Positions 53,701-63,970 of a stretch of 64,000 nt of DNA are shown here, piece after piece. Position 1 is the first letter of the stretch, and every line of letters starts with the position of its first letter. The notes under the pieces were generated by a model. The model made no database searches. It had not been told where the DNA came from and was given only the letters and a program-made list of their open reading frames with translations. The stretch covers positions 248,001-312,000 of the forward strand of contig NZ_JABJXS010000004.1 of NCBI RefSeq assembly GCF_013155275.1. Direction: 5' to 3'. The position numbers were made by a program, and so were the translations under genes. Source of the DNA: Brenneria sp. hezel4-2-4 (lineage in GTDB: Bacteria > Pseudomonadota > Gammaproteobacteria > Enterobacterales > Enterobacteriaceae).

Positions 53701-56700
53701 ATGCCGCCGCTGCCCATCAGGCCGGATTTTTTCTCTTCCTTAAGGTGGGTTTCCCGATGGCTTTCCTGCGCGGTCGTCACCCTGAGATCGCGCCCCGCCG
53801 ACAACAGCACATCCTGTGTTCCCGCCGCCGCGCTGCCGCTAAGCTGTAAGTTATTGCCCGCGCTAAGCGCCACCGTCTCACCGCTGAATGTGCTGCCGAC
53901 GGCGGATTGATGGTCAATACTGTCGTGCGTTTCCCGCGATTCTGACGAGAGCATCCCGCTGCTGCTCTGCTTACTGTGTTCCGTCAATGTGTAGGAGGAG
54001 CGGCCGCTGGTCAGAGTGATATCGTTACCCGCCTGAGCCTGCAATCCCTGCTGCGCCGTTACCGACGCCGCCGTGGCGTTCAAATCCTGTCCGGCGCTCA
54101 GCACAATCCGTCCGTTGGCGGCGATCTCGCTGCCGATATCTTCACGGGCGGCATAGTGGCGGTAATTACTGCTGTCCCAATCGCTGTTGAGCGTTTCCGT
54201 GGTGGTCAGCGTCGCCAGATTGAGGTTGTTCCCGGCGTGGATACGTGTTTCGCCGCCGGCGCCGGCATTGATGACCTGACTGGCCGTCAGATTGATATCG
54301 TTGCCTGCCGAGAGCGTCAGCGCGCCCTGATCATTCTCCACATACAGCCCCGCCACGCGATCCAGAATGCGGTTGTCCACGCTTCCGCTCAGCGTGCTGG
54401 CGCTGTTGATGTCGCCGCCGGCCAACGCCGTCAGGCTCTCTTGCCCTTGAATAACGCCGCCGATATTGTTCAGATCGTTGCGAACCTGCAAGGCGACCTG
54501 TTTCCCCAGCAGCGAACCGCCCTGGTTATCCAGCGCATCCGCAGAAATAAACAGCGAGTCCCGCGCGACAATGCGGCCGCTGTTCAACATACCGCCCGCG
54601 AGGCCGACAGAGACGTTATTGCCCGCCAGCAGGCTGCCCGCGCCAACTTGTTCATTCGACCGCACTTTGGCGTAAACCTGCGGCACCAGCACCGACTGCG
54701 CGGAGCCGTCCGATAAAGTGACCGATTTTCTCACCATCCACACCATATCGGTGGTGAGCAACGCCATCTGTTCCTGACTTAACGCCACGCCCGGCGTCAG
54801 GCCGAACTGCCGGCCGAAAGCGATCCCCGCGTCCATCAGCGCCTTATACTGCTCTTCATCACTGTTATAACCCGCCAGATAACGCTGCCCGGTCAGTTGC
54901 GCAATCTGCTCGCGCACTTCCCGCTGCTCATAAAAACCGTCGCCCAGCCGCTTGTCTTTACCCTCGGTTTGCCCGAACGCTTGCAACATGTAGTCGGAAC
55001 TCAACCACTGTTTCTGATTGGCGAAGCGCGGGTCGGTTTCCACCAGATAGCGACTCTCCGCCGCCGGCTGGAGGGTAAACAGACTGCTGCCCGGCAGTTT
55101 GACCGTCGGCATGGCGTCTTGCTGGCCGACTTCTGCGGTGCGCAACGCGGTGACCGCATAGCCCGAGCCGTTGAAAGCGGCCTGCTCCCGCCAGTCGCCG
55201 GCTTTCAGGTCGATAGTCTCGACTTTGGCATTCGGCGCATAAGGATCGCCGTCAATGCCCTGCGAGGTTTTTGTCACACCGCGCCAGTTCTTTTTCTTTC
55301 TGGCATACCAGCGCTCTTGCCAACCGATGTCGGTGGTGATGCGCTCGCCCGACGTCGCCAGATTGCTCAGCTCTTTGATACCGTCGATCAGCAAGCCCGC
55401 GGCAACAACCCGGCTATCGCTGTTGGTCATCCGCGTCGCCGTCAGCCACAGATTGCCGCCGGACAGGATTTGCCCCGGATCGCTCTCTTTTACGCGCGTT
55501 TCACTAACGGTACGGGTATACATGTAGCGATAAAACCGCTCATCGGCGTAACCGTCCGGCATATGCGCGGTATGAACGCCATATTTGTTGCGCGTAAACC
55601 CGATATCGCTCCAGCTATAGCGCGTGGCGTGCCCGCTGAGCACCGCCTCGTCAATATAGCTTGAGGTGGTTACCACTTCCGTCACCAGACGATCGTTGAC
55701 GTTATTGATGTTGCGGGCGGACAACGCCATATCGCCCGCCGATTCTATGGTGGCGCTATGGTTGTTAATCGTATCGGCCTGACCTGTCGCCAGCCCATCC
55801 GCATTCAGATTGCCGCCCAGCGTCATCACGCCGTCGCTGTAGATCAGCGCATGTTGCCGGTTATTCAGCGTGCCGACGCCCAAATCCAACCCCCGGCGCG
55901 CGGCGATGGAGGCGCCGATCCCCGTCTCATCCAGGTTGTTCAACGTCTGCGACTGTAAGCTGATCCAGTCGCCGTAAATACGCCCGCTGCCGATGTTGTT
56001 CAGCGTATCGGCGTCGATACGGGTCTGGCCGCCGTCAATCAACCCGCGGTTGGTCAGCGTATCCGTCAGGGCCAGTCGCGTTTTCAGGCCGCTGATTTCA
56101 CCACTGGCCTGATTGTCGAGGCGGTTAGCCGTCAGCGTCAGATCGTCACCGGACTGAATTTTATGGCGGTTTGTCACGTCGCCCGTCACCGTCAAATCGA
56201 GTTTGCCGTCAGCGATGACCTCGCGGTGATTATCAAAACGCTGCGCGGACGTCAGCGACATATCGCCCAGCGACAGCAGTTGCCCGTCGCCGCTCAGGCT
56301 ATCGGCCCTTACCGTCAGCGACTTCCCGGCAATAAGCGTGCCTTCCGTGTTGCTGACCGCCTGCGCGGCCGTCACGTTAAGCGCGTTGTCCGCGCTGATT
56401 TTCGCCTTGCGGCTGGAAACCGAACCGGCGACGGCGTTGATTGCCACGTTCGTGGCCTGCGTCTGGCTGCCGTCCGCGTTTACGTCGGCCGCCGTCATGC
56501 TCAAGCCGCCGCCGGCCAGATGCTGGCCTTGCGCATCAATGCGCTGGCTGGCGGCCAGCGATAAATTGCCGCTGTCGGCCACGGAACCGTCGCTGTTGAT
56601 GCCGGCCCCCAGCACCGCGCCCTGCTGGTTATTGATGCCGCCCGCGTTAAGCGCGGCATCACGCTGCGCCGCCAGCACACCCCGGTTGACGGTTTGTTGC

Positions 56701-57815
56701 CGCGTTTGAACTGCCACATCCCGTTGCGCATAGACTTTGCCGCTGTTATCCAGCTCGCGCCCCGCCAGTTGGATATCCTGCGTGGCGTTGATGCTGCCGC
56801 TGTTTTCAATACGTCCGTCCGCCGTGATGACGACGCTGCCCGCCTGTGCGCCGATCGCGCCGGCATTGCGCACGCCGACGCCTTGCTCCGTACCGATCAG
56901 TTGGATTTTACCGGCGTACATGCCGCCCAGTTGCGCCACATCCACCGCCAACTTCGGCTGATCCTGTTTGGCGGCATCAGACGCTGATGCGCCGCCGCGC
57001 TTTTCCACCTGTTGCTGGTCGGCGCTGACGTTGTTGCGCCCGGCGGTCACGTTTAACTCATTAGCCCAGATCCCGGCGTTAATCTCCACGGTCTGCGCGA
57101 TCAGATCGGTATAGTTCTGGCGGCTGGTATCCATGCCCGCGCCCTGTACCTGAATTTTTCCTTTCTCGACCTGATAGCCTTTCAACCGGCCGTTTTCCAG
57201 CGTGGCTTTGCCGGTGGTCAGCGTCGCCCGGTTGGCGTTGATAAAGCCGCAACCGTCGCAACTGATGCCGGACGGGTTGGCAATCACGACCTGCGCCTTT
57301 TTCCCGGCGACTTCGATATAGCCGTTCAGTTTGCTGGGATCGCGTGAATTGACTTCGTTAAGAATGATTTTAGCTTCGCCTTTCGCCAGCCAGGGGTTTC
57401 CCGCCACCCATCCCCCTTGCTGCGTCTGCACCTGTTTATGCGAGTTGTTGAGGATCGCGCCCTGGTTATTGACGTCGAACTGGCTGTAGACATTGCGCGA
57501 CACGCCGCCCGCGCTGGGGGTTTGAATATTGACCTGCGGCGTACCGTTGGCCGTCTGTAAAATGGTCGGTTTCTGATTGCCGGGCGCATTGCGGTCCGCC
57601 ACGATACTCGCCTGTGCGGCGGGCGCCAGCGAAACAAAACCCATCGCGCCGAGCATCAGGAACGTCAGCGGCGAAAGGCGGCCGATCATTTGGCTCAGCG
57701 TCGGGCCAGGGCCGGAAGAGCCGGAACCGTTGACGCAGCCGCGGCAAATATCCGCCACCACCATCAAAATGCCGCGAGCCCGGTTAAAAACAATACGATA
57801 CAGGTGCTTATTCAT
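50796..57815 (-). CDS. cdiA: CdiA contact-dependent inhibition adhesin-toxin
   Basis: A 2339-residue two-partner-secreted effector, shorter than E. coli CdiA (about 3100). It starts with an extended signal peptide region (MNKHLYRIVFNRARGILMVV) and signal segment to APAAQA. The TPS secretion domain follows (about 70-320; NPSGISCDGCGFINANRATL). Then come FHA repeats, a central receptor-binding-like block (GIAFGRQFGLTPGVALSQEQ, VLVPQVYAKV), more repeats to about 1850, the pre-toxin domain and VENN at 2113-2116. The C-terminal toxin A (about 225 residues) has NNFNLNAIAPKG, then ITEEERQYAMHKLVTG, then hydrophobic Gly/Ala stretches (GVLIAGAWYLGPAASIGKVA, NVGIAMGSAVFTDGPSAGAI). CdiB exports it across the outer membrane, CdiI follows with overlap. 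Toxin activity is not known; the sequence and its membrane immunity protein suggest inner-membrane damage. Confidence 0.95.
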   Translation of the reverse strand: MNKHLYRIVFNRARGILMVVADICRGCVNGSGSSGPGPTLSQMIGRLSPLTFLMLGAMGFVSLAPAAQASIVADRNAPGNQKPTILQTANGTPQVNIQTPSAGGVSRNVYSQFDVNNQGAILNNSHKQVQTQQGGWVAGNPWLAKGEAKIILNEVNSRDPSKLNGYIEVAGKKAQVVIANPSGISCDGCGFINANRATLTTGKATLENGRLKGYQVEKGKIQVQGAGMDTSRQNYTDLIAQTVEINAGIWANELNVTAGRNNVSADQQQVEKRGGASASDAAKQDQPKLAVDVAQLGGMYAGKIQLIGTEQGVGVRNAGAIGAQAGSVVITADGRIENSGSINATQDIQLAGRELDNSGKVYAQRDVAVQTRQQTVNRGVLAAQRDAALNAGGINNQQGAVLGAGINSDGSVADSGNLSLAASQRIDAQGQHLAGGGLSMTAADVNADGSQTQATNVAINAVAGSVSSRKAKISADNALNVTAAQAVSNTEGTLIAGKSLTVRADSLSGDGQLLSLGDMSLTSAQRFDNHREVIADGKLDLTVTGDVTNRHKIQSGDDLTLTANRLDNQASGEISGLKTRLALTDTLTNRGLIDGGQTRIDADTLNNIGSGRIYGDWISLQSQTLNNLDETGIGASIAARRGLDLGVGTLNNRQHALIYSDGVMTLGGNLNADGLATGQADTINNHSATIESAGDMALSARNINNVNDRLVTEVVTTSSYIDEAVLSGHATRYSWSDIGFTRNKYGVHTAHMPDGYADERFYRYMYTRTVSETRVKESDPGQILSGGNLWLTATRMTNSDSRVVAAGLLIDGIKELSNLATSGERITTDIGWQERWYARKKKNWRGVTKTSQGIDGDPYAPNAKVETIDLKAGDWREQAAFNGSGYAVTALRTAEVGQQDAMPTVKLPGSSLFTLQPAAESRYLVETDPRFANQKQWLSSDYMLQAFGQTEGKDKRLGDGFYEQREVREQIAQLTGQRYLAGYNSDEEQYKALMDAGIAFGRQFGLTPGVALSQEQMALLTTDMVWMVRKSVTLSDGSAQSVLVPQVYAKVRSNEQVGAGSLLAGNNVSVGLAGGMLNSGRIVARDSLFISADALDNQGGSLLGKQVALQVRNDLNNIGGVIQGQESLTALAGGDINSASTLSGSVDNRILDRVAGLYVENDQGALTLSAGNDINLTASQVINAGAGGETRIHAGNNLNLATLTTTETLNSDWDSSNYRHYAAREDIGSEIAANGRIVLSAGQDLNATAASVTAQQGLQAQAGNDITLTSGRSSYTLTEHSKQSSSGMLSSESRETHDSIDHQSAVGSTFSGETVALSAGNNLQLSGSAAAGTQDVLLSAGRDLRVTTAQESHRETHLKEEKKSGLMGSGGIGFSIGQASQKSTTDTDGNSEKASTVGSEKGNVTLQAGQALSVQGSDLIAGQDLRLSGEAIAITAAEDRQIQRQTYEQKKSGLTLALSGTVGSALNTAVATAQTAKSTEDSRLKALQGVKATLSGVQAVQAGRLASAQGDDAANNNMVGISVSLGSQSSQSEQTVEQRVAQGSSLNAGRNLSLTATGGGQSEQSGDIRIQGSQLRAGQDLTLDAARDMQLLSARNSQHTAGSNKSQGGSIGLSLGVGGGGASLSVNASMNKGKGSELGEGLSHTETLLDAGRQVGLRSGRDATLQGAQVSGEQITANIGRNLLLRSEQDSDVYDSKQQNMSAGVSIPIYGVGTASASFSMSKDKLHSNYQSVQEQTGLFAGQGGYDIRVGEHTQLDGAVIGSTSGVEENRLETGTLGFSDIENKAEFKTSHSGVGISTGGPIGDQMVSNLASNSLISGNNRGDAESTTRAAVSDGQWVIRDEANQRQDVSQLSNDVEHANQTLSPIFDKEKEQKRLQQMQLIADISNQVMDIAGTEGKIIATKAAKAEAEAKMGRLSDEDVRTAREALANGKQPNLNPTDADIRQSVYQTAYNTAYNQALNDSGFGTGGAVRQGIMAVTAAAQGLAGGNIAQAIAGGAAPYLATEIKKATTDANGNTNVAANAVAHAVLGGIVAEASGNGALSGAVGAAGGELAARVIAEQLYPGKKASELSESEKQTVSTLSLLAGSLAAGTAGDSTASAVAGAQGGQNAVENNNFNLNAIAPKGLQDVGVSMASLHTNTNLTDENGNVLNPITEEERQYAMHKLVTGTMPEGQDISKAIVDGYTNGVLIAGAWYLGPAASIGKVAVGSALSGGANAAYQWYDLSQPGTENKTYDYWSTTAALVTGGLAPGRNILPNVGIAMGSAVFTDGPSAGAIGSAAAGSWAGGAFGKYAPEVVQKAIGSNPVPEFIYEVGGAFTSEVGSKAAEDLIDRVGEKK
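51286..51479 (-). repeat. Toxin A 5' region, master copy inside cdiA
   Basis: Partner of the 48804-48997 repeat; it encodes VENN and the first 60 or so residues of toxin A up to MPEG. Confidence 0.88.
51480..51815 (-). repeat. Pre-toxin coding region, master copy inside cdiA
   Basis: Partner of the exact repeat at 50127-50462; it encodes TEIKKATTDANGNTNVAANA through GQNA just before VENN. Recombination between the two direct copies would delete toxin A and cdiI and fuse toxin B to CdiA in frame, because the offset of 1353 is a multiple of three and both frames read the same peptide. Confidence 0.93.
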
Positions 57816-57857
57816 TCTCGTTATCCATTCACAGAAAGAAGTTTCTCAACAAACACG

Positions 57858-59639
57858 TCAGTACTGCCAATTCAGATTGAAACCCAGCACTACCGGGCTG
57901 GTATCGAAGCCGTCGGGCTTGGAAAGCGGGATACCGGCGAACAGGTCATAACCGGTTTTAAACGCATTGCCGCGCACCCCGATTACCCCGCCCGCCAGAT
58001 GACGGCCCTGCAACATCTCCGGGCTGTTGTCGCCGATCTCGCCGTAATCCACCCCCAGATACAGTTCCTGATTCTGAAGCGGCGTGCGCCAGGCCAGCTC
58101 ATTGCGCACCAGCCAGCCCTCATCGGCGCTAAGCGTCAGCTCGCCGTCAAAACCGCGAACCGTCCAACGGTTGCCGATGGAAAACTGATCCTGCGGCGTC
58201 AGACGCGTGCTGGCTAGCTGACGCTGGTATTGGACGTTGTAGCGGAAAGCCTCATCAAACATCGCGAATGGGACATCCAGTTCCGTGTAAAACTGCACGA
58301 TTTTGGCTAACCCGGTGCCTTCCCCGCGCTCTTCTTCCGGCGCTGGCTGCGCACCAAACCACCGGGTGCCGCGCTGATAGCTGACCGCCGCATCCAGCGT
58401 CGCCTGCGAAATATAGTGGCGATGCTGCAAACCCAGACGCCAGGCGGAAGTTTTACGCTTCTGCACTTCCACTTCCGTATCATTGATGAAGTTGCGTGAT
58501 TCACGGGTCATCACGTCGTAGCTGATGGAGGTTTTCTGGCTGCCGCTGCGGTGCAGGACGCGGCTGAGCTGGAAGTTGAGACTTTCACTCTCCCCGCTGT
58601 AGACATAGTTTTCGTTCAACCCGGCGACAGTCTGGTGATAGTCATACCCGCTGGCCGTCACGCCCGCCTGCCAGTAGCCGAAAGGAACCGAGTAGTGCGC
58701 GACGTAGCTTTTACTGCCCTTGCCGCCGAGCCCTTGCAGATCGCGGCTGCCGTAGAGGTAAAACGTATCGCTGAGAGAAAAAGGATTATCGAGGAATAGC
58801 GTCAGGCCGCCCTGATAACGGCCGGTGCTTTTGGTGCCGGAATCATCCAGGGAAGCCCCGAGCCGCCAGTGGCGATCCTGCTTATAACTGACCACGACGT
58901 CGCTTTCCCCCGGCTGTCCCCCGGGGATCAGCTGCATATCGGCATGTGCGGTCGGCACGCGTTGCAGATTTTCCAGCCCCTGTTCGATATCGCGCAAATC
59001 CAGCAGCTTGCCTTCGCGCGCGGGCAATGCGCTGTAGAGTTGGATATAATCGTCGCTGTCCGGCGACAGCGTGATGTTGCCGACTTTACCGGCCATCACC
59101 ACCAGCTTCAGCGTGCCGCTTTTCAGATCCTGTGCCGGCGCCAACACCCGCGCCGTCACGTAGCCATGATCGACCAGCCTGTTCTGCAAAGCGCTCATCA
59201 GCAGGTTGATCCCTTTACCGCCCAGACACTGATTTACCGCCTGATCGGCCAACCGCTGCAAGGGCAGCCAGCCGGGGAAATCCTCCGTACCTTGCAGCTC
59301 GACTTTTTTAATCGGAAAACAGGGCGTCATTTCGACCGGAAAATGCAGGCGGGTGAGAAAGCGGCCGGGAGGCTGTAAACGCACATCCGGCGCCGACGGC
59401 GCCAGTTGACGCTCCTGCGCCCGTTGCCGTTCCTGCTGGTTGATCTGCTGCTGATTAATCTGTTGGTTATCGATCCGTTGCGGATCGACGGGCGTCGCCG
59501 CATCGGCGCCGACTGCAAAGAAAGGTAAAGGGATCGTGAACAGTAACTGACGTAAAAAATGAGACCCGATAAAATGATATTTATTTAATAAATTGATTTT
59601 TATATATAAAAAATAAAAATAAACGATCCTTGTCATCAT
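57858..59639 (-). CDS. cdiB: CdiB two-partner secretion outer-membrane transporter
   Basis: A 593-residue Omp85/TpsB protein that secretes CdiA. An N-terminal hydrophobic signal ([17 protein letters not shown]) leads into a Gln-rich helix segment ([20 protein letters not shown]), the POTRA domains ([40 protein letters not shown]) and a 16-strand barrel with the VRGFDGE lid-lock motif ([18 protein letters not shown]) and terminal aromatic residue (NWQY). The extreme N-terminus before residue 30 is AT-rich and unusual, so the true start may be a later codon. cdiA begins 42 bases downstream. Confidence 0.95.
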   Translation of the reverse strand: MMTRIVYFYFLYIKINLLNKYHFIGSHFLRQLLFTIPLPFFAVGADAATPVDPQRIDNQQINQQQINQQERQRAQERQLAPSAPDVRLQPPGRFLTRLHFPVEMTPCFPIKKVELQGTEDFPGWLPLQRLADQAVNQCLGGKGINLLMSALQNRLVDHGYVTARVLAPAQDLKSGTLKLVVMAGKVGNITLSPDSDDYIQLYSALPAREGKLLDLRDIEQGLENLQRVPTAHADMQLIPGGQPGESDVVVSYKQDRHWRLGASLDDSGTKSTGRYQGGLTLFLDNPFSLSDTFYLYGSRDLQGLGGKGSKSYVAHYSVPFGYWQAGVTASGYDYHQTVAGLNENYVYSGESESLNFQLSRVLHRSGSQKTSISYDVMTRESRNFINDTEVEVQKRKTSAWRLGLQHRHYISQATLDAAVSYQRGTRWFGAQPAPEEERGEGTGLAKIVQFYTELDVPFAMFDEAFRYNVQYQRQLASTRLTPQDQFSIGNRWTVRGFDGELTLSADEGWLVRNELAWRTPLQNQELYLGVDYGEIGDNSPEMLQGRHLAGGVIGVRGNAFKTGYDLFAGIPLSKPDGFDTSPVVLGFNLNWQY

Positions 59640-59860
59640 GCTCTCACCGGGAGTGATAAATAATTGGTTACATTTTCACATCGCTAACCTGCGTCAGGAA
59701 ATGGGAACTGTCTTATTCGAAATGGATGGCGCGTCGCTGTTCAGTCTTGCCGTCGATCCGGCCATTCCAGAGACTGAATTTCATTACTGTGTGAAATGGT
59801 ATTACAATCAGCCTGGAACCTATTTGATTAGCCAATACCGTAAAAAAAAGAGCGAATATC

Positions 59861-60364
59861 ATGATGACCGCAATGCCTGTCACCCTTCGGATGCGCCCGA
59901 TCACAGCACAAGACAACGCCGCTATCGCCGGTGTTATCCGCTGCGTTTCCGCTGAATTCGGTTTGACGGCGGACAAGGGCTACACGGTATCCGATCCTGA
60001 TCTGGATAGCCTGTTTGAGCTTTATAATCGCCCGAATAGCGCCTACTGGGTGATTGAATATCAGGGTGAAGTGGTTGGCGGCGGAGGTATCGCGCCGCTG
60101 GCGGCAGGCGATGAGGATGTTTGCGAATTACAGAAAATGTATTTTTTACCCGTGCTGCGCGGCAAAGGCCTGGCCAGAAAGCTTGCCTTACTGGCGCTGG
60201 ATTTTGCCCGCCAGCGGGGATTTCGCCGCTGCTATCTGGAAACCACCGGCCACTTAACCAGCGCCATCCGGCTGTACCGATCATTAGGGTTTGAGCATAT
60301 TCCCCATGCCATGGGCAATACCGGGCATACCGATTGTGAAGTGACCATGCTTAAGCAGTTGTAA
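59861..60364 (+). CDS. yjgM: GNAT N-acetyltransferase YjgM
   Basis: A 167-residue acetyltransferase orthologous to E. coli Yjg[77 protein letters not shown] (acetyl-CoA loop RGKGLA) and [21 protein letters not shown]. Substrate uncertain. It marks the right border of the CDI insertion and restores the E. coli order yjgM-rraB-argI. Confidence 0.92.
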   Translation: MMTAMPVTLRMRPITAQDNAAIAGVIRCVSAEFGLTADKGYTVSDPDLDSLFELYNRPNSAYWVIEYQGEVVGGGGIAPLAAGDEDVCELQKMYFLPVLRGKGLARKLALLALDFARQRGFRRCYLETTGHLTSAIRLYRSLGFEHIPHAMGNTGHTDCEVTMLKQL

Positions 60365-60443
60365 GCTGGCAACCGTCAGATAAGAGAGAGGAAGCCGCGG
60401 AAACTTTCGCCGCCGCGGCTTTAAATGAGGCCGGGCTTAACGA

Positions 60444-60869
60444 TTAATGGCGTTTTCCATCATCGTCTTCATCATAAAAATCTTCGTCGTTTCCTTCTTC
60501 TCCGTCTTCGCCATCGGGATCTTCAAAGTAGGTGCCCCAGCCGTCATAGTTCACGCCGTGGCGTTCGGCCAGCGTCAACAGCTGTTCGACCTGAGCATCG
60601 ATCAATTCCGCGTTCAACGCCACTTCGCTGATGGCATCGCAGCACATCAGCAAAACGCCGTCTTCCACTTCAAGTTCTTCCGCATCGGTCACTTCATAGC
60701 CTAATTTGAACGCTTCCACGGCGACCTTTTCCAGCACCTCAAACTTTTCGGCTGAGAAATGGTGCTCAATGGTATAGAGCGCATCGGGATCGCTGCCGTC
60801 ATCCAACAGTTCTTCGATGATCAGGCGTGTCTCTTCACGTTGTTCTTCCAGCAATTCGCGGTTTGCCAT
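60444..60869 (-). CDS. rraB: Ribonuclease E inhibitor RraB
   Basis: A 141-residue acidic protein that binds RNase E and adjusts mRNA decay (E. coli 138). Conserved blocks: [47 protein letters not shown] and [20 protein letters not shown], with an acidic tail ([20 protein letters not shown]). Conserved position next to argI. Confidence 0.96.
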   Translation of the reverse strand: MANRELLEEQREETRLIIEELLDDGSDPDALYTIEHHFSAEKFEVLEKVAVEAFKLGYEVTDAEELEVEDGVLLMCCDAISEVALNAELIDAQVEQLLTLAERHGVNYDGWGTYFEDPDGEDGEEGNDEDFYDEDDDGKRH

Positions 60870-60962
60870 GCCTCAGTCCTCATTAATCGGCGTAGTATTT
60901 CGTCATTGTCCCACAGCCCTGCGGCGGTCTCCACCATAAAGTTTGCCGCCGACACTTGAATT

Positions 60963-60997
60963 TGAATAATTACACATATAAAGTGAATTTTAATTCA
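60963..60997. promoter_or_regulatory. ARG boxes upstream of argI
   Basis: TGAATTTTAATTCA (60984-60997) is a perfect ARG-box palindrome. A weaker one, TGAATAATTACACA, lies at 60963-60976. The 21-base centre spacing is that of tandem ArgR operators, so arginine repression of argI is expected. Confidence 0.88.
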
Positions 60998-61031
60998 ACC
61001 ATTGGTGTTGAGCTGCATGGAGATATGCCTC

Positions 61032-62039
61032 ATGAAACCGTTTTATAAGCGTCATTTTTTAAGATTAATGGATTTTACGCCAGTAGAAATTGCCGATCTT
61101 TTAGCTCTGTCAACGAAACTCAAAGCCGATAAAAAAAGCGGTGCTGAAATCCGCCGCCTGCAAGGTAAAAACATCGCACTCATCTTCGAAAAAGATTCGA
61201 CCCGCACTCGTTGCTCTTTCGAAGTTGCTGCATACGATCAGGGGGCGCAGGTGACCTATCTGGCGCCCAGCGGCAGTCAAATCGGACACAAGGAATCCAT
61301 CAAGGATACCGCGCGGGTGCTGGGCAGAATGTACGACGGTATCCAGTATCGCGGCTACGGTCAGCAAATCGTTGAAACGCTGGCGCGCTATGCGGGCGTC
61401 CCTGTCTGGAACGGGCTGACGGATGAATGCCATCCGACACAGTTGCTGGCCGATTTACTGACCATGCAGGAACATTTGCCGGCCAAGCCGCTGTCGGCGA
61501 TGAAACTGGCCTATGTGGGCGACGCCCGCAACAACATGGGCAACACCATGCTGGAAGCGGCGGCGCTGACCGGGCTGGATTTACGTCTGATTGCCCCTAA
61601 AGCCTGCTGGCCGGAAGAGGGATTGGTCGAGGGATGTCAGGCGGCCGCCAAACAAACCGGCGGCGCCATTACGCTGACGGAAGATATTGCCGCCGGCGTG
61701 GCGGACGTCGATTTCATCTACACCGACGTCTGGGTGTCGATGGGCGAACCCAAAGAAACCTGGCGGCAACGAATTACGCTGCTGAAGCCCTATCAGGTCA
61801 ATATGGCGATGATCGCCGCAACCGGCAACCCGCAGGTGAAGTTCCTGCACTGCCTGCCGGCGTTCCATGACGATCAGACCACGCTCGGCAAACAGATGGC
61901 GGAGCAGTACGGACTGCACGGCGGCATGGAAGTCACGGATGAGGTGTTTGAATCCGCGCACAGCATCGTCTTCGATCAGGCGGAAAACCGGATGCACACC
62001 ATTAAAGCGGTAATGGTGGCGACGTTAAGCCAGGATTAG
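61032..62039 (+). CDS. argI: Ornithine carbamoyltransferase
   Basis: ArgI joins carbamoyl phosphate and ornithine to citrulline. The 335-residue protein has the carbamoyl-phosphate site STRTR (56-60), [12 protein letters not shown], the ornithine-binding loop DVWVSMGEP and HCLPAFHDD with the catalytic Cys. I start at ATG 61032, since the longer frame to 61002 has no homology. It follows a pair of ARG boxes. If the NRPS uses ornithine or arginine, this gene would also serve siderophore precursor supply, but that is only a possibility. Confidence 0.97.
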   Translation: MKPFYKRHFLRLMDFTPVEIADLLALSTKLKADKKSGAEIRRLQGKNIALIFEKDSTRTRCSFEVAAYDQGAQVTYLAPSGSQIGHKESIKDTARVLGRMYDGIQYRGYGQQIVETLARYAGVPVWNGLTDECHPTQLLADLLTMQEHLPAKPLSAMKLAYVGDARNNMGNTMLEAAALTGLDLRLIAPKACWPEEGLVEGCQAAAKQTGGAITLTEDIAAGVADVDFIYTDVWVSMGEPKETWRQRITLLKPYQVNMAMIAATGNPQVKFLHCLPAFHDDQTTLGKQMAEQYGLHGGMEVTDEVFESAHSIVFDQAENRMHTIKAVMVATLSQD

Positions 62040-62045
62040 CGATCT

Positions 62046-62076
62046 GCGCCACCCCGGCGAAGGGCCGGGGTGGCGC
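62046..62076. terminator. Strong hairpin between argI and yjgK
   Basis: GCGCCACCCCGGC (62046-62058), loop GAAGG, GCCGGGGTGGCGC (62064-62076), a perfect 13-bp stem seven bases after the argI stop and nine before the convergent yjgK stop. No T-run; probably serves both genes. Confidence 0.75.
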
Positions 62077-62084
62077 AACGCCGA

Positions 62085-62666
<582 letters not shown>

Positions 62667-62762
62667 TCATACTTTTATTTTGCCGTCGGTGACCTGCATT
62701 TCCTGCCGTGGGAGATATTCATCCGCAACCGATTGCCATGCGTAAAAAATCACGTTTTTCGC

Positions 62763-62803
62763 TTGAATTAGCCTCATCGGCGCGTATAATTCCCGACAAT
62801 TTG
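62763..62803 (+). promoter_or_regulatory. pyrBI promoter with UTP-sensitive start
   Basis: TTGAAT (62763-62768) and TATAAT (62785-62790) are 16 bases apart. Transcription should begin at A62798 in AATTTG (62798-62803), the same initial sequence as the E. coli pyrBI transcript. There, high UTP causes slippage on the T-run and unproductive AAUUUU products. Conservation suggests the same control. Confidence 0.8.
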
Positions 62804-62815
62804 CCGGGAGGGATC

Positions 62816-62938
62816 ATGCACTGCTGCATAAAAAAAATCGCTGCGATTGTTGGTTATCAACCACAGCTGCCATCCGGTAGCCAGCCAGCGTTTTCCTTTC
62901 CGTTGCTTGACCGATCATTCATAAAGGCCCCTCAGTGA
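62816..62938 (+). CDS. pyrL: pyrBI operon leader peptide
   Basis: A 40-codon leader frame after GGGAGGG, encoding MHCCIKKIAAIVGYQPQLPS then GSQPAFSFPLLDRSF and IKAPQ. Its stop codon (62936-62938) lies in the loop of the attenuator hairpin, so a ribosome that follows RNA polymerase closely (low UTP, polymerase paused in the T-rich stretch at 62890-62910) would block terminator formation. Peptide sequence differs from E. coli PyrL, as usual for leaders; identification rests on position and structure. Confidence 0.8.
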   Translation: MHCCIKKIAAIVGYQPQLPSGSQPAFSFPLLDRSFIKAPQ

Positions 62939-62951
62939 GGGGCTTTTTTTT
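62927..62951 (+). terminator. pyrBI attenuator
   Basis: GCCCCTC (62927-62933), loop AGT, GAGGGGC (62937-62943) and eight Ts, with flanking AAA/TTT pairing. A textbook intrinsic terminator between the leader frame and pyrB. Confidence 0.93.
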
Positions 62952-63019
62952 GCCTGTTATCCAGGGCACGTCAGACGCGATATCTGTTTTCCGGCCTAAC
63001 CGTAAGGAGAAAAACAAAA

Positions 63020-63955
63020 ATGGTCAATCCGCTTTATCAAAAACACATCATTTCAATTAACGACCTCAGCCGAGGGGAGTTGGAACTGGCATTGCAGGTT
63101 GCCGCCAGCCTGAAAGCCAACCCGCAGCCTGAGCTGTTAAAGCACAAAGTGATTGCCAGCTGTTTTTTCGAAGCATCGACGCGTACGCGCTTATCCTTTG
63201 AAACCGCGATACATCGTCTGGGCGCCTCGGTGGTGGGCTTCGCCGACAGCAGTAACACTTCGTTGGGCAAAAAAGGCGAAACGCTGGCCGACACCATCTC
63301 GGTTATCAGCCAGTATGTGGATGCGATCGTCATGCGGCACCCGCAGGAAGGGGCATCCCGTCTGGCCGCGGAATTTTCCGGCGGCATTCCGGTACTGAAC
63401 GCCGGCGATGGCGCCAACCAGCACCCGTCGCAAACGCTGCTCGATCTGTTTACCATTCAGGAAACCCAGGGACGCCTGAGCAACATCAATATCGCCATGG
63501 TGGGCGACCTGAAATATGGGCGCACCGTGCATTCGCTGACGCAGGCGCTGGCGAAATTCGACGGCAACCGCTTTTACTTTATCGCCCCGGACGCACTGGC
63601 GATGCCGGACTACATTCTGACCATGCTGGAAGAAAAAAATATTCCCTACAGCCTGCACAACAGCATTGAGGAAGTGGTCTCCGAGCTGGATATTCTGTAT
63701 ATGACGCGGGTGCAGAAAGAGCGTCTGGATCCGTCGGAATACATCAACATCAAGTCTCAGTTCGTGCTGCGGGCCGCCGACCTGAACGATGCGCGCGCCA
63801 ACCTGAAAGTGCTGCATCCCCTGCCGCGCGTCGACGAAATCACTATCGATGTGGATAAAACGCCCTACGCTTACTATTTCCAACAGGCGGGAAATGGCAT
63901 CTACGCGCGTCAGGCTTTGCTGGCGCTGGTACTGAATCGCGAACTGGTTCTGTGA
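63020..63955 (+). CDS. pyrB: Aspartate carbamoyltransferase catalytic subunit
   Basis: PyrB makes carbamoyl aspartate in pyrimidine synthesis. The 311-residue protein has [20 protein letters not shown] (STRTR at 53-57), [18 protein letters not shown], the aspartate-site [11 protein letters not shown] and [18 protein letters not shown] lies ahead of the ATG. It is followed after 15 bases by pyrI, and is controlled by the attenuator and UTP-sensitive start upstream. Confidence 0.97.
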   Translation: MVNPLYQKHIISINDLSRGELELALQVAASLKANPQPELLKHKVIASCFFEASTRTRLSFETAIHRLGASVVGFADSSNTSLGKKGETLADTISVISQYVDAIVMRHPQEGASRLAAEFSGGIPVLNAGDGANQHPSQTLLDLFTIQETQGRLSNINIAMVGDLKYGRTVHSLTQALAKFDGNRFYFIAPDALAMPDYILTMLEEKNIPYSLHNSIEEVVSELDILYMTRVQKERLDPSEYINIKSQFVLRAADLNDARANLKVLHPLPRVDEITIDVDKTPYAYYFQQAGNGIYARQALLALVLNRELVL

Positions 63956-63970
63956 GAGAGAGGAAGAGTC

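Noticed and set aside
50796-57815. CRISPR or tandem DNA repeats
   Set aside because: The repetitive look of cdiA comes from degenerate FHA protein repeats; no regularly spaced identical DNA repeats were seen here or elsewhere in the window.
59638-59955. 105-codon plus-strand frame before yjgM
   Set aside because: It overlaps the yjgM start out of frame, has no recognisable relative and ends in a basic stretch; the region is better read as the divergent cdiB/yjgM promoter.
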